A stretch of DNA of 64,000 nucleotides. It comes from Haloarcula sp. DT43. GTDB lineage: Archaea > Halobacteriota > Halobacteria > Halobacteriales > Haloarculaceae. Below the pieces are notes generated by a model, which had not been told where the DNA came from, did no database searches, and worked only from the letters and a program-made list of their open reading frames with translations. Shown piece after piece: positions 27,663-35,271 of the stretch. Each line of letters starts with the position of its first letter. Positions within the stretch are counted from its first letter, which is position 1. The stretch covers positions 124,001 to 188,000 of the forward strand of contig NZ_JAYMGZ010000002.1 in assembly GCF_037078405.1 (NCBI RefSeq), read 5' to 3'. The position numbers were made by a program, and so were the translations under genes.

Positions 27663-27749
27663 CCACCTTTTTCATCGTTGGGTCGCCTGTGGCGACCACG
27701 CCTCGAAAAACGTGGGCGAAAAAGGTGGGACCTCACTCCGTTCGGTCCC
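27663..27749 (-). repeat. Palindromic element E2 plus stop-proximal hairpin (87 bases) after sufS
   Basis: Outer arms are CCACCTTTTTC (27663-27673) and GAAAAAGGTGG (27718-27728). An inner perfect hairpin GGTCGCC-TGT-GGCGACC spans 27681-27697. The last two bases of the right arm start a hairpin with GGGACC and GGTCCC stems around an 11-base loop (27727-27749). On the host strand the order is sufS stop, hairpin, T-rich arm, core, A-rich arm, so it could also terminate sufS. Confidence 0.9.
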
Positions 27750-27757
27750 AGAGACGA

Positions 27758-29005
27758 TTACGCGAACAGCTGCCGGGCGTCGTCGATGGCCGAAACGAGC
27801 TTGTCCACTTCCTCGCGCGTGTTGTAGATATAGAAGGAGGCCCGCGCGGAGGCGGGGACGCCCATCTTGTCGTGCAGCGGCTGGGTGCAGTGGTCGCCGG
27901 CCCGGATGGCGACGGCGGAGTCGTTGAGAATCGAGGAGAGGTCGTGGGCGTGGACCGAATCGAGGTTGAACGCGACCAGGCCGCCCCGTGCCGTCCCCGC
28001 GGGCGGGCCGTAGGTCTCCACGTCGCCCTCGTCCTGGAGCCGTTCCAGTGCGTACTCGGCGAGCTGTTCCTCGTGGCGCTGAATCCGCTCCATCCCGATG
28101 TCGTCGAGGTAGTCACAGGCCTCCGCCAGCGCGATGCCCTGGCAAATGACCGGCGTGCCGGCTTCGAACTTCCACGGGAGGTCGTTCCAGGTGGCGTCCT
28201 CGAAGGTGACCTTCTGTATCATCTCGCCGCCGTAGAGGTACGGCTCCATCTCCTCTAAGAGGTGTTTCTTGCCGTAGAGGACGCCGATACCGGTCGGGCC
28301 GGCCATCTTGTGGCCGGAGAATGCCAGGAAGTCGGCGTCGATGGCCTCCACGTCGACCGGGCGGTTCGGGACCGACTGCGCGCCGTCGACGAAGATGTAG
28401 GCGTCGTGGTCGTGGGTGATGTCCGCAAGCTCCGAGACGGGGTTGACCGTCCCGAGCGTGTTCGAGACGTGGACGACGCTGACCATCGCGGTGTCGTCGG
28501 TGATGATTTCCCGCGCGTGGTCCATGTCGAGCGTGCCGTCCTCGTCGACGCTGATGTAGCGGCAGGTCGCACCGGTCTTCTTGGCGATTTGCTGCCAGGT
28601 CACCAGCGAGGCGTGGTGTTCCATCTCCGTGAGCACGACCTCGTCCTCGGGGCCGAGTTCGTTCAGGCCCCAGGCGTAGGCGACGAGATTCTCGCTCTCC
28701 GTGGTGTTCTTCGTGAAGATGATTTCCTCGCGTTCGCCCGACGCGCCGACGAACTCGGCGACGCGGTCGTGGGCGTCCTCGTAGGCGACGCTGGCCTCCT
28801 GGCTGAGCTGGTGAAGCCCGCGGTGGACGTTGGCGTTCGTCGTCCGGTAGTAGTCGGCGATGGTCTCGACGACCGGCTCGGGCGTCTGCGTGGTGGCCGC
28901 GTTGTCGAGGTACACCACCTGCTCGCCGTCGAACTCGCGTTGGAGGATGGGGAAGTCCTCGCGGATGCGTCCCACGTCCAGGAGTTCGGATTCAGAGTGT
29001 CCCAT
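27758..29005 (-). CDS. sufS: SufS-type cysteine desulfurase
   Basis: This PLP enzyme takes sulfur from cysteine for Fe-S and related sulfur-transfer pathways. It is 415 residues. PLP Lys233 is in FSGHKMAGPTGIG, the persulfide Cys373 is in IRAGDHCTQPLH, and there is an extended SufS-like lobe. Its natural partner sufU follows at 27437. Its last 63 bases are copied once downstream. It has no sufBCD neighbour in the window. Confidence 0.94.
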   Translation of the reverse strand: MGHSESELLDVGRIREDFPILQREFDGEQVVYLDNAATTQTPEPVVETIADYYRTTNANVHRGLHQLSQEASVAYEDAHDRVAEFVGASGEREEIIFTKNTTESENLVAYAWGLNELGPEDEVVLTEMEHHASLVTWQQIAKKTGATCRYISVDEDGTLDMDHAREIITDDTAMVSVVHVSNTLGTVNPVSELADITHDHDAYIFVDGAQSVPNRPVDVEAIDADFLAFSGHKMAGPTGIGVLYGKKHLLEEMEPYLYGGEMIQKVTFEDATWNDLPWKFEAGTPVICQGIALAEACDYLDDIGMERIQRHEEQLAEYALERLQDEGDVETYGPPAGTARGGLVAFNLDSVHAHDLSSILNDSAVAIRAGDHCTQPLHDKMGVPASARASFYIYNTREEVDKLVSAIDDARQLFA

Positions 29006-29049
29006 TACCTCCAGACAGGGACTCGACAGGCAACATTCCTTCGGTTCAC

Positions 29050-29514
29050 CTAGAACTCTGTGTCCCCCTCGCCCGACTCGGCCGCGGCGGCCATCGCGTG
29101 CTGTTCGCGGTACGTCTCCAGCAGGTAGTTGTCCCAGACGAGGTCACAGAGGACGTGGGCGTACAGGACGAGGGCGGTAAACAGCGCCAGCGGTTCGGAG
29201 ACGAGCCAGAGGGCGCCGACCGCGACGCCGCCGATGAGATGGTGGCTGAGGAGTCGCTGGAGCGGCCAGAGGTCCTGCGGGTCGAATATCTCGTCTTGGC
29301 CGCTGACGACGAGCCGCGGAGTCCGGAGACAGCGCCGGAGCGCGGCCCAGTCCCCGGTCTCCAGTCGAGCCACGGCGAAGTGGTCGATATCGATGGCGAC
29401 GCCGACGACGACCGCGTAACCGACGGCGGCCCACCACGGCAGCGGGACCGGCAGGACGGCGAGGCCGGCGGCTCCGACGGCCGCCGAGACGAGCGCGTGC
29501 TCTCGGGAGTACAT
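29050..29514 (-). CDS. Membrane metal-dependent hydrolase-like protein (LexA-binding/YdjM-like)
   Basis: This 154-residue protein begins MYSREHALVSAAVGAAG and has three or four membrane helices with conserved HAL, DIDH and HHLIGG pieces placed at helix ends. This is the pattern of the inner-membrane DUF457 and YdjM hydrolase-like families. A catalytic role is not shown. The ATG at 29514 is preferred over 29556, because it begins the conserved YSREHAL motif. Confidence 0.7.
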   Translation of the reverse strand: MYSREHALVSAAVGAAGLAVLPVPLPWWAAVGYAVVVGVAIDIDHFAVARLETGDWAALRRCLRTPRLVVSGQDEIFDPQDLWPLQRLLSHHLIGGVAVGALWLVSEPLALFTALVLYAHVLCDLVWDNYLLETYREQHAMAAAAESGEGDTEF

Positions 29515-29566
29515 ACGCGTCTGTCGGCGGGCGTGTGCAAAGACTGTCGGGGTCACGCGGGCCCGG

Positions 29567-29857
29567 CTACATCCAGAGCAGCTGCGCGTGGCGCGTCTCG
29601 CCCAGGTCGAGGACGTTCTCCTCGTCGACGAAGCCGTGGTCGACGGCGACGCCGACGGCGTCGTCGCCGACGATGTTGGCGACCGAACAGCGGGCGAGGC
29701 TGTCGACGATTTCGTCCTCCGTGGCCGACTGACCGCCGTAGAACTCCTCGTCGACGGTCAGGGACACGGGGCCGTTCTCGAAGGTCTCCCCCATGATGTC
29801 CGGGTCACAGACCGAGACGAGCAACCCTTCGTCTGTGTCGCGCTCGTTGAGTATCAT
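29567..29857 (-). CDS. DUF424-family small protein
   Basis: This 96-residue archaeal protein has the DUF424 layout: N-terminal strand MILNERDTDEGLLVSVCD, then the LSLTVDEEFYGG-like loop and C-terminal GFVDEENVLDLGETRHAQLLWM. The family is widespread in archaea, beta-rich and of unknown function, possibly translation-linked. Its ATG overlaps the TPR gene stop by 4 bases (ATGA). Confidence 0.8.
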   Translation of the reverse strand: MILNERDTDEGLLVSVCDPDIMGETFENGPVSLTVDEEFYGGQSATEDEIVDSLARCSVANIVGDDAVGVAVDHGFVDEENVLDLGETRHAQLLWM

Positions 29858-30582
29858 TCGAGCAGCTGCTGTTCGGCCTCTTCGCGCATCTCGTCGACTT
29901 CCTCGGCCAGTTCCTCGGCGCGGTCGAACTCGCCTATCTCTTCGAGTGCGCGGGCCTTCTCTTCGAGCACGTCGGCGTTCCGGAAGCCCAGGCGGACGGC
30001 GTTGTCGAACGCTTCGATGGCGTCCTCGGCCAGCCCGCGCTCCAGCAGGAAGAAGCCGCGGTTGTACCAGCCCTCGCCGAAGCGGGGGTCGATTTCGACG
30101 GCGCGCTCGGCGTGTTCGAGCGCCTGCTCGGAGCGACCGGACTGCCAGAGCGCGTACGCGAGGTTCGTCTCCGCCGTGGCGGCGTGGTCGGACTCCTCGT
30201 CGAAGTTGAGCGCCTCCTTGTACGCGCCGATGGCGGCGTCCCACTCTTCGAGCTCCGCGTGGGCCGCGCCCTTGTTCGTCCAGGCCTCCTGCTCGAGCCG
30301 CTCGTCGTCCGTGTACTGAGCGACTCGCTCGAAGGTCTCGGCGGCCTGTTCGTGGCGGTTGATGTGCATGTACTCCAGGCCGACGTCGAGCAACTGCTCG
30401 GGGTCGACGGCGTCGGAGGAGACGTTCCGCTGGTCCAGCAGGTCGGTGACGACACGGGAGTCGACGGGGTCGACCTTGTCCGGGTCCACCTCGAACTCCG
30501 GGGGTTCGAGGTCGAACCCCTCGTAGGGGTCGTCGAACCCCTGGCCCTCGGAGAAAGAGTGGTCGTCGTCGTGGTCTGTCAT
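29854..30582 (-). CDS. Tetratricopeptide-repeat protein
   Basis: This 242-residue protein has an acidic disordered head (1-40) followed by four or five TPR units from about residue 65 to 235. Each has the W-L-G-Y-A-F-A-P pattern, for example EEWDAAIGAYKEALNFD and FGEGWYNRGFFLLERGLAEDAIEAFDNAV. TPR proteins act as scaffolds. It is translationally coupled to the DUF424 gene, and these two are probably a functional pair. Confidence 0.85.
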   Translation of the reverse strand: MTDHDDDHSFSEGQGFDDPYEGFDLEPPEFEVDPDKVDPVDSRVVTDLLDQRNVSSDAVDPEQLLDVGLEYMHINRHEQAAETFERVAQYTDDERLEQEAWTNKGAAHAELEEWDAAIGAYKEALNFDEESDHAATAETNLAYALWQSGRSEQALEHAERAVEIDPRFGEGWYNRGFFLLERGLAEDAIEAFDNAVRLGFRNADVLEEKARALEEIGEFDRAEELAEEVDEMREEAEQQLLE

Positions 30583-30746
30583 ACCTCCTGATTGACGGCC
30601 AATCCGGTTAAGGGCTACGTCCACGGCTCGCCAGGATGTGGGTGGCCTGTGGCGGGATTTCGGGGTGCGCCCGTCTGCCGATGCTGGACGCGTCTCCATC
30701 TCGGTTGCCCGGTGCTTTCTTGCCGACCGGCCGGGAACGCCCGGCC

Positions 30747-31310
30747 ATGTCCAAGCGCCTGTTCGTCAGCGTCGACCTCGACGGGCTCGGGGACGCTGTG
30801 GCGGCCGTTCAGGACCGCTTCGACGGCGTGCCCGGTCTCCGGCTGACCGACCCCGAACAAGCCCACGTCACGCTGCAGTTCCTCGGCGACACCGACCCGG
30901 CCCGCGTCGACGACGTCGTCGCCGCCCTCGAAACCGCGGTCGACGACAGCGGCGTCACCCCGTTCGTGGCCGAGTTCGGCGGGCTGGGCGTCTTCCCGTC
31001 GCTGTCCTACATCAGCGTGGTCTGGGTCGGCGTCCGCGAGGGTCGGGGGGACACGGAACTGACCGCGCTGCACGAGGCCGTCGAGGCCCGGACCGTCGAG
31101 CTGGGGTTCGACCCCGCTGACCACGCGTTCACGCCCCACGCGACCGTCGCCAGGATGGACCACGCCGGCGGCAAGGAGACGGTACAGGACGCCGTCGAGA
31201 ACGGCGACCCCGACGTGGGCCGCCTGCGAGTCGCGGCAATCAGACTCAAGGAGAGCGAACTGGGGCCCGACGGGCCGACGTACCGGACCATCGCGTCGGT
31301 GCCGCTGTGA
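30747..31310 (+). CDS. thpR: RNA 2-prime,3-prime-cyclic phosphodiesterase
   Basis: This 2H phosphoesterase of 187 residues opens 2-prime,3-prime-cyclic phosphates, as in LigT/ThpR used in RNA repair. The two HxTx motifs are HVTL near residue 40 and HATV near residue 133. The ATG at 30747 (MSKRLFVSVDLD) starts the conserved strand; the longer upstream frame is not family-like. Confidence 0.9.
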   Translation: MSKRLFVSVDLDGLGDAVAAVQDRFDGVPGLRLTDPEQAHVTLQFLGDTDPARVDDVVAALETAVDDSGVTPFVAEFGGLGVFPSLSYISVVWVGVREGRGDTELTALHEAVEARTVELGFDPADHAFTPHATVARMDHAGGKETVQDAVENGDPDVGRLRVAAIRLKESELGPDGPTYRTIASVPL

Positions 31311-31508
31311 GCGCGAGCCACCGGGCGGTCCGGGCCGATGCGTGGCGACGCACCGGACACGGACCGTGTCACGACCCCGCGGGCGGTGCGAGTGCCGCAC
31401 GAACACCGCATATTATTCTGAAACTGATACTAACGACGATATAAGAGGCCGGCGGTCGCGACTGTCACATCACTGTCCAGTCTTCGAATCGGGCACACGG
31501 TCGGGTGT

Positions 31509-31522
31509 TTAGGCCGACCAAA
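31509..31522. promoter_or_regulatory. Putative metal-regulator operator before the ZIP gene
   Basis: TTAGGCCGACCAAA is an imperfect 14-base palindrome about 25 bases upstream of the TATA-like TTTTTATC of the ZIP transporter gene. It recalls DtxR/SirR/Idr-type haloarchaeal sites of the TTAGG...CCTAA class. The assignment is from resemblance and position. Confidence 0.35.
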
Positions 31523-31542
31523 ACAAATCAGGTTAGTGACAA

Positions 31543-31550
31543 TTTTTATC
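31543..31550 (+). promoter_or_regulatory. TATA-like box before the ZIP transporter gene
   Basis: TTTTTATC lies 24-31 bases before the ATG at 31574, so the transcript is probably leaderless. Confidence 0.5.
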
Positions 31551-31573
31551 GGGCCGTGCGGCGTAGTTCCGGT

Positions 31574-32386
31574 ATGGTCGCCGTCGAGAACGTTGCGTTC
31601 GTGTTCGTCGCGGGGTTGCTCACGGCGCTCGCCACCGGCCTCGGCGCGATACCGTTCTTCCTCGTCGACGAGTTCTCGGACCGGTGGAACGTCCTGCTGT
31701 GGGGGCTGGCCTCGGGTATCATGGTCGCCGCCTCGCTGTTCGGCCTCGTCCGCGAGGGGCTGGCCTACGGGTCACCGCTGCTCATGGTCCCCGGACTCGT
31801 CGCCGGCGTCGTCCTCGTCGTCGTGGCCCACCGGGCGCTGGAGGACTTCGACCACTCGCCCAAAGAGTTCGAGCGGGCCGACTTCAAGAAGCTCCTGCTG
31901 ATTCTGGGGATTCTGACGGTTCATAGCTTCCCGGAGGGCGTCGCGGTCGGCGTCTCCTTCGCGGAACTGGGACTGGCGTCGACCACGCCCGACTCCGTCG
32001 TTGGCATCGCCGGCGTCTCCGTCCCGCTGCTCGCGGTGTTCATGACCGTCGCCATCTCCATCCACAACGTCCCGGAGGGGACTGCCATCGCCATCCCCCT
32101 CCGCTCGCTGGGGGTCAGCGAGTGGAAGATGGTCTGGTGGGCGGTGTTCTCCTCGCTGCCACAACCGCTCGGGGCCGTCATCGCGTACTACTTCGTCACG
32201 CTGGCGAAGGCGTTTCTCCCCTTCGGCTTCGGCTTCGCTGCCGGGGCGATGGTGTTTCTCGTGCTCACCGAGTTCGTCCCCGAGGCGCTGGAGTACGGGA
32301 ACGACCTGCCGGGCGGGGGCAAGCGTGAACTCACCGCCGGCGTCGCCGTCGGCGTACTAGCTATGGTCCCGCTGGCGTTCGTCTAG
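31574..32386 (+). CDS. ZIP-family divalent metal transporter
   Basis: This 270-residue membrane protein has eight predicted helices. Helix 4 has HSFPEGVAVG and helix 5 has HNVPEGTAIAIP, the ZIP metal-binding signatures, and a histidine-poor acidic loop near 95 has EDFDHSPKEFERAD. It probably takes up zinc, iron or manganese. The ATG at 31574 follows a TATA-like box and a candidate metal operator. It overlaps the convergent lipoprotein gene by four bases. Confidence 0.88.
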   Translation: MVAVENVAFVFVAGLLTALATGLGAIPFFLVDEFSDRWNVLLWGLASGIMVAASLFGLVREGLAYGSPLLMVPGLVAGVVLVVVAHRALEDFDHSPKEFERADFKKLLLILGILTVHSFPEGVAVGVSFAELGLASTTPDSVVGIAGVSVPLLAVFMTVAISIHNVPEGTAIAIPLRSLGVSEWKMVWWAVFSSLPQPLGAVIAYYFVTLAKAFLPFGFGFAAGAMVFLVLTEFVPEALEYGNDLPGGGKRELTAGVAVGVLAMVPLAFV

Positions 32387-32898
32387 AAGGGGAGCCGGTT
32401 CCGGATGACGGTGAGGTCGACGAACGCGGTCAGCGGGTCGCCGAACTCCTCGACCCGCGTCTCCATCCGGTAGTTCGAGTAGTCGACGGCGAAGAAGTAC
32501 GGGCCGGGTTCGTCGAGGGCCTCCCGTGCGCCGCCGTCGTCCGTCGACGCTTCGTAGATGTCGGCTCCCTCTGGCTGGACCGCCTTCTGGCTGAACTTGG
32601 GGTTCCCCGGCGGCGTCTCGTCGGGCTCTCGCCCCTTGATGTAGGCGTCGTACCGCTCGAACTGCGAACGGTCGGTGAAGAAGTACACGCTGAACGGGGT
32701 CTCGGACTTGACGATGTAGCGAATCTCGCCGCTGGGGTCGGACACGTCCGGGATGTCTGCTCGTATCCATGCCCCCTGTGGCTCGACCCTGACGTCCCGC
32801 TGTACGCTGACGACGACCTCACCGCCACCACCCATACACCCGGTGCCGACGGCCGCCGCCCCGACACCTGCTGTCTGGAGGAATCTCCGGCGCTTCAT
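32383..32898 (-). CDS. Tat-exported lipoprotein, unknown function
   Basis: This 171-residue protein has Tat and lipobox features in MKRRRFLQTAGVGAAAVGTGC, with the lipid cysteine near residue 21. The mature part is beta-rich (IRADIPDVSD; YFFTDRSQFERYDAYI) and contains no known catalytic motif. It is anchored to the outer face of the membrane. The ATG at 32898 is used, because the frame start at 32925 adds residues before the twin-arginine motif. Confidence 0.68.
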   Translation of the reverse strand: MKRRRFLQTAGVGAAAVGTGCMGGGGEVVVSVQRDVRVEPQGAWIRADIPDVSDPSGEIRYIVKSETPFSVYFFTDRSQFERYDAYIKGREPDETPPGNPKFSQKAVQPEGADIYEASTDDGGAREALDEPGPYFFAVDYSNYRMETRVEEFGDPLTAFVDLTVIRNRLPF

Positions 32899-32988
32899 CC
32901 ATTGATAATCAGGCCACTGTGCCACTTAGTTCTACGTCCGCAGTTACAGCCGCTGATAACGCGCTGCGACCGGCTCGAAAAGGAAGGA

Positions 32989-32996
32989 ATTTAAAC
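32989..32996 (+). promoter_or_regulatory. TATA-like box for the ribosomal protein operon
   Basis: ATTTAAAC lies 26-33 bases before the rpl39e ATG, giving a leaderless or nearly leaderless mRNA for rpl39e-rpl31e-tif6. Confidence 0.55.
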
Positions 32997-33021
32997 CACG
33001 GCGCGGAACAAGCACCATACC

Positions 33022-33174
33022 ATGGGTAAGAAATCGAAGGCTACGAAGAAGCGGCTGGCCAAACTCGACAACCAGAACAGTCGAGTCCCGGCCTGGGTCA
33101 TGCTCAAGACGGACCGCGAGGTCCAGCGCAACCACAAACGACGCCACTGGCGGCGCAACGACACTGACGAATAA
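33022..33174 (+). CDS. rpl39e: Large-subunit ribosomal protein eL39
   Basis: This 50-residue basic protein begins [19 protein letters not shown] and ends in the RR(H/N)W(R)R-type eL39 tail. It lines the nascent-peptide exit tunnel. Its TAA stop shares one base with the rpl31e ATG, so the two are coupled. Confidence 0.95.
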
Positions 33175-33452
33175 TGAGCGCCAGTGACTTCGAGGAGCGT
33201 GTCGTCACCGTCCCGCTCCGAGACGCACGAGCCGAACCGAACCACAAGCGCGCGGACAAGGCGATGGTCCTCATCCGCGAGCACCTCGCCAAGCACTTCT
33301 CTGTCGACGAGAGCGCCGTCCGTCTGGACCCCTCCATCAACGAGGCGGCCTGGGCCCGCGGTCGCGCCAACACGCCGAGCAAAATCCGTGTTCGCGCCGC
33401 CCGCTTCGAGGAAGAGGGCGAAGCCATCGTCGAAGCAGAGACCGCAGAGTAA
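33174..33452 (+). CDS. rpl31e: Large-subunit ribosomal protein eL31
   Basis: This 92-residue eL31 protein near the tunnel exit has the pieces [23 protein letters not shown] and [28 protein letters not shown]. It is coupled to rpl39e. Its acidic tail ETAE is typical for halophiles. It is followed at two bases by the TTG start of tif6. Confidence 0.95.
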   Translation: MSASDFEERVVTVPLRDARAEPNHKRADKAMVLIREHLAKHFSVDESAVRLDPSINEAAWARGRANTPSKIRVRAARFEEEGEAIVEAETAE

Positions 33453-33454
33453 CG

Positions 33455-34120
33455 TTGCTCCGCGCGGCTTTCTCCGGGTCGTCGTACGTGGGTGTGTTCG
33501 CCCGTGCGACCGACGACTGTGTGCTGGTTCGCCCCGACTTAGACGAATCGCTGCTCGATGACCTGAGCGACGAACTCGACGCTCCGGCCGTGCCGACGAC
33601 CGTCGGCCACTCCGGGACCGTCGGCGCGCTCGCGACCGGCAACGAGAACGGGCTGGTCGTCTCCGAGCGCGTCCGGGAGACGGAAATCGAGCGGATTCAG
33701 GACGCCGTCGACGTGTCCGTCACGCGGTTGCCCGGCCGGATAAACGCCGCCGGCAACGTCGTCTGCTGTAACGACTACGGCGCGTACGTCCACCCCGACC
33801 TCTCGCGGGAGGCCGTCCAGGCAATCCGGGACGGACTGGACGTGCCAGTCGAACGCGGGGTCATCGCCGGCGTCACGACCGTCGGGACCGCCGCCGTCGC
33901 GACCAACAAGGGCGTGCTCTGCCATCCGAAGGCCACGGACGGCGAACTCGACGCCCTCGAAGACGTCCTTGACGTGCCCGCCGACATCGGGACCATCAAC
34001 TACGGCGGCCCGCTCGTTGGCTCCGGGCTGGTCGCCAACGACCACGGCTACGTCTGTGGCTCGGACACGTCCGGGCCGGAACTGGGCCGTATCGACCAGG
34101 CGCTCGGGTACATCGACTGA
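33455..34120 (+). CDS. tif6: Translation initiation factor aIF-6 with TTG start
   Basis: This 221-residue ribosome anti-association factor has the five-fold pseudosymmetric alpha/beta repeat pattern ([36 protein letters not shown]) of the eIF6 family, with start [16 protein letters not shown]. No ATG or GTG is available near the conserved N-terminus, so the TTG at 33455, two bases after the rpl31e stop, is the start. It is the third gene of the operon. Confidence 0.94.
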   Translation: MLRAAFSGSSYVGVFARATDDCVLVRPDLDESLLDDLSDELDAPAVPTTVGHSGTVGALATGNENGLVVSERVRETEIERIQDAVDVSVTRLPGRINAAGNVVCCNDYGAYVHPDLSREAVQAIRDGLDVPVERGVIAGVTTVGTAAVATNKGVLCHPKATDGELDALEDVLDVPADIGTINYGGPLVGSGLVANDHGYVCGSDTSGPELGRIDQALGYID

Positions 34121-34132
34121 GTTTCTCCCCGC

Positions 34133-34306
34133 TCAGGACGGGTGCTGGTGGCTGAGTTTCTCCGCGACCACGCCCGGAACGGGCAGCCCGCAGTCCCCAC
34201 ACGCCCAGGACCGGCTGGTCCCGCCACGCTCCAGCGACAGGTCCTGCCTGAACCGCAGGGTCGCACCGCACTGGCACCGGTAGGTCGTCTCGCTCATGCC
34301 CGACAT
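34133..34306 (-). CDS. Small zinc-ribbon protein
   Basis: The 57-residue protein starts MSGMSETTYRC; an in-frame ATG three codons later at 34297 would give 54 residues. Cys pairs are CQC near 11-13 and CGDC near 36-39. The order Y-R-C-x-C-G-A-x-L-R-F...W-A-C-x-x-C-G is ribbon-like. It is divergent from the similar gene at 34393 across an 86-base A/T-rich gap. Confidence 0.6.
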   Translation of the reverse strand: MSGMSETTYRCQCGATLRFRQDLSLERGGTSRSWACGDCGLPVPGVVAEKLSHQHPS

Positions 34307-34392
34307 ACGTGCTGCCCCGGCAAATCCGTCGGGGTCGCTGACCATGATAGCTCGTGTCAAAGGATAATATAGTGTGTGCCCAACTAGCACAC

Positions 34393-34530
34393 ATGGGCCA
34401 ACGAAACCCACCCGCCGAAGACCAGAACAGCCTCGTCTGCCGGAAGTGTGACTACTCCACAGCGGTGCTCCGGCCGTCCTGTCCCGAGTGCGGGGGCGAT
34501 ATGGTGTACGCACCGGCGTCCGAGGAGTAG
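34393..34530 (+). CDS. 45-residue zinc-finger microprotein
   Basis: The protein starts MGQRNPPAEDQNSLVCRKCD and has two CxxC pairs, CRKC near 16-19 and CPEC near 31-34. It belongs to the small haloarchaeal zinc-finger proteins, of which a few have been linked to stress adaptation and biofilm formation in Haloferax. The gap upstream contains AATATAG and related A/T runs that could serve both divergent genes. Confidence 0.62.
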   Translation: MGQRNPPAEDQNSLVCRKCDYSTAVLRPSCPECGGDMVYAPASEE

Positions 34531-34633
34531 TCTAATCGGCCGTTTTCCCGTCGTGTGTCCGAGCCCGCGTCGCGTCCGCCGCGGGACGGGCGGAAGGGGA
34601 AGATACTTCCCTGCCCTGCCCGCACCTCAGTGT

Positions 34634-34807
34634 ATGAGCACGTACACTGTTCGCGGTAGTTTCCCGGCCCGAGACGGCCCACAGGAGTTCGAGAAGGAGG
34701 TCGAAGCGCCAAACGAGGACGTCGCCGAGGAGCGCGTCTACAGCGACTTCGGCTCCCAGCACAACCTCAAGCGCACGCAGATCACAATCGAGGAGGTGGC
34801 AGCATGA
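34634..34807 (+). CDS. rplX: Large-subunit ribosomal protein LX (eL20 family)
   Basis: This 57-residue archaeal LX protein begins MSTYTVRGSFPARDGPQEFEK and ends LKRTQITIEEVAA, matching the family exactly in length and pattern. It overlaps the prefoldin gene by four bases (ATGA). It is in the conserved archaeal order LX-prefoldin alpha-FtsY. Confidence 0.92.
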   Translation: MSTYTVRGSFPARDGPQEFEKEVEAPNEDVAEERVYSDFGSQHNLKRTQITIEEVAA

Positions 34808-35265
34808 TGGGCGGTGGCGGCGGTGGCGGCGGCGGTCAGATGCAGCAGGTCGCACAGGAGATAGAGCAGATGGAGCAGGAAGTCGACGCCATCGACGAGG
34901 AAATCGAGCGCCTCCGCGACAAGCAGTCGGACATCGACGAGGCCATCGAGGCCATCGAGACGCTCGACTCCGGCTCCACGGTGCAGGTCCCGCTCGGCGG
35001 CGACGCCTACATCCGCGCGACCATCGAGGACATCGACGAAGTCGTCGTCTCGCTGGGCGGCGGCTACTCCGCCGAGCGCGAGCAGGACGGCGCTGTCGAC
35101 ACACTGGAGACGAAAAAGGAGACGCTGGACGACCACATCAGCGACCTGGAAGACGAGAAGGCCGAAGTCGAGACCGAGATGGAGGAGCTCGAACAGCAGG
35201 CCCAGCAGATGCAACAGCAGCAGATGCAGCAGATGATGCAACAGCAAGAGCAGGACGACGAGTAA
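34804..35265 (+). CDS. pfdA: Prefoldin alpha subunit
   Basis: This 153-residue chaperone subunit binds nascent proteins and hands them to the thermosome. It has two long coiled-coil helices (about 12-50 and 90-145) around a beta-hairpin pair (GSTVQVPLGGDAYIRATIED). The N-terminus is glycine-rich and the C-terminus is Gln/Met-rich. It is coupled to rplX and followed by ftsY after six bases. Confidence 0.93.
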   Translation: MMGGGGGGGGGQMQQVAQEIEQMEQEVDAIDEEIERLRDKQSDIDEAIEAIETLDSGSTVQVPLGGDAYIRATIEDIDEVVVSLGGGYSAEREQDGAVDTLETKKETLDDHISDLEDEKAEVETEMEELEQQAQQMQQQQMQQMMQQQEQDDE

Positions 35266-35271
35266 GGCCGC

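Noticed and set aside
27481-27749. Possible CRISPR array at the repeat cluster
   Set aside because: Only two elements, with unequal lengths and host-gene sequence between them rather than uniform spacers; no cas genes.
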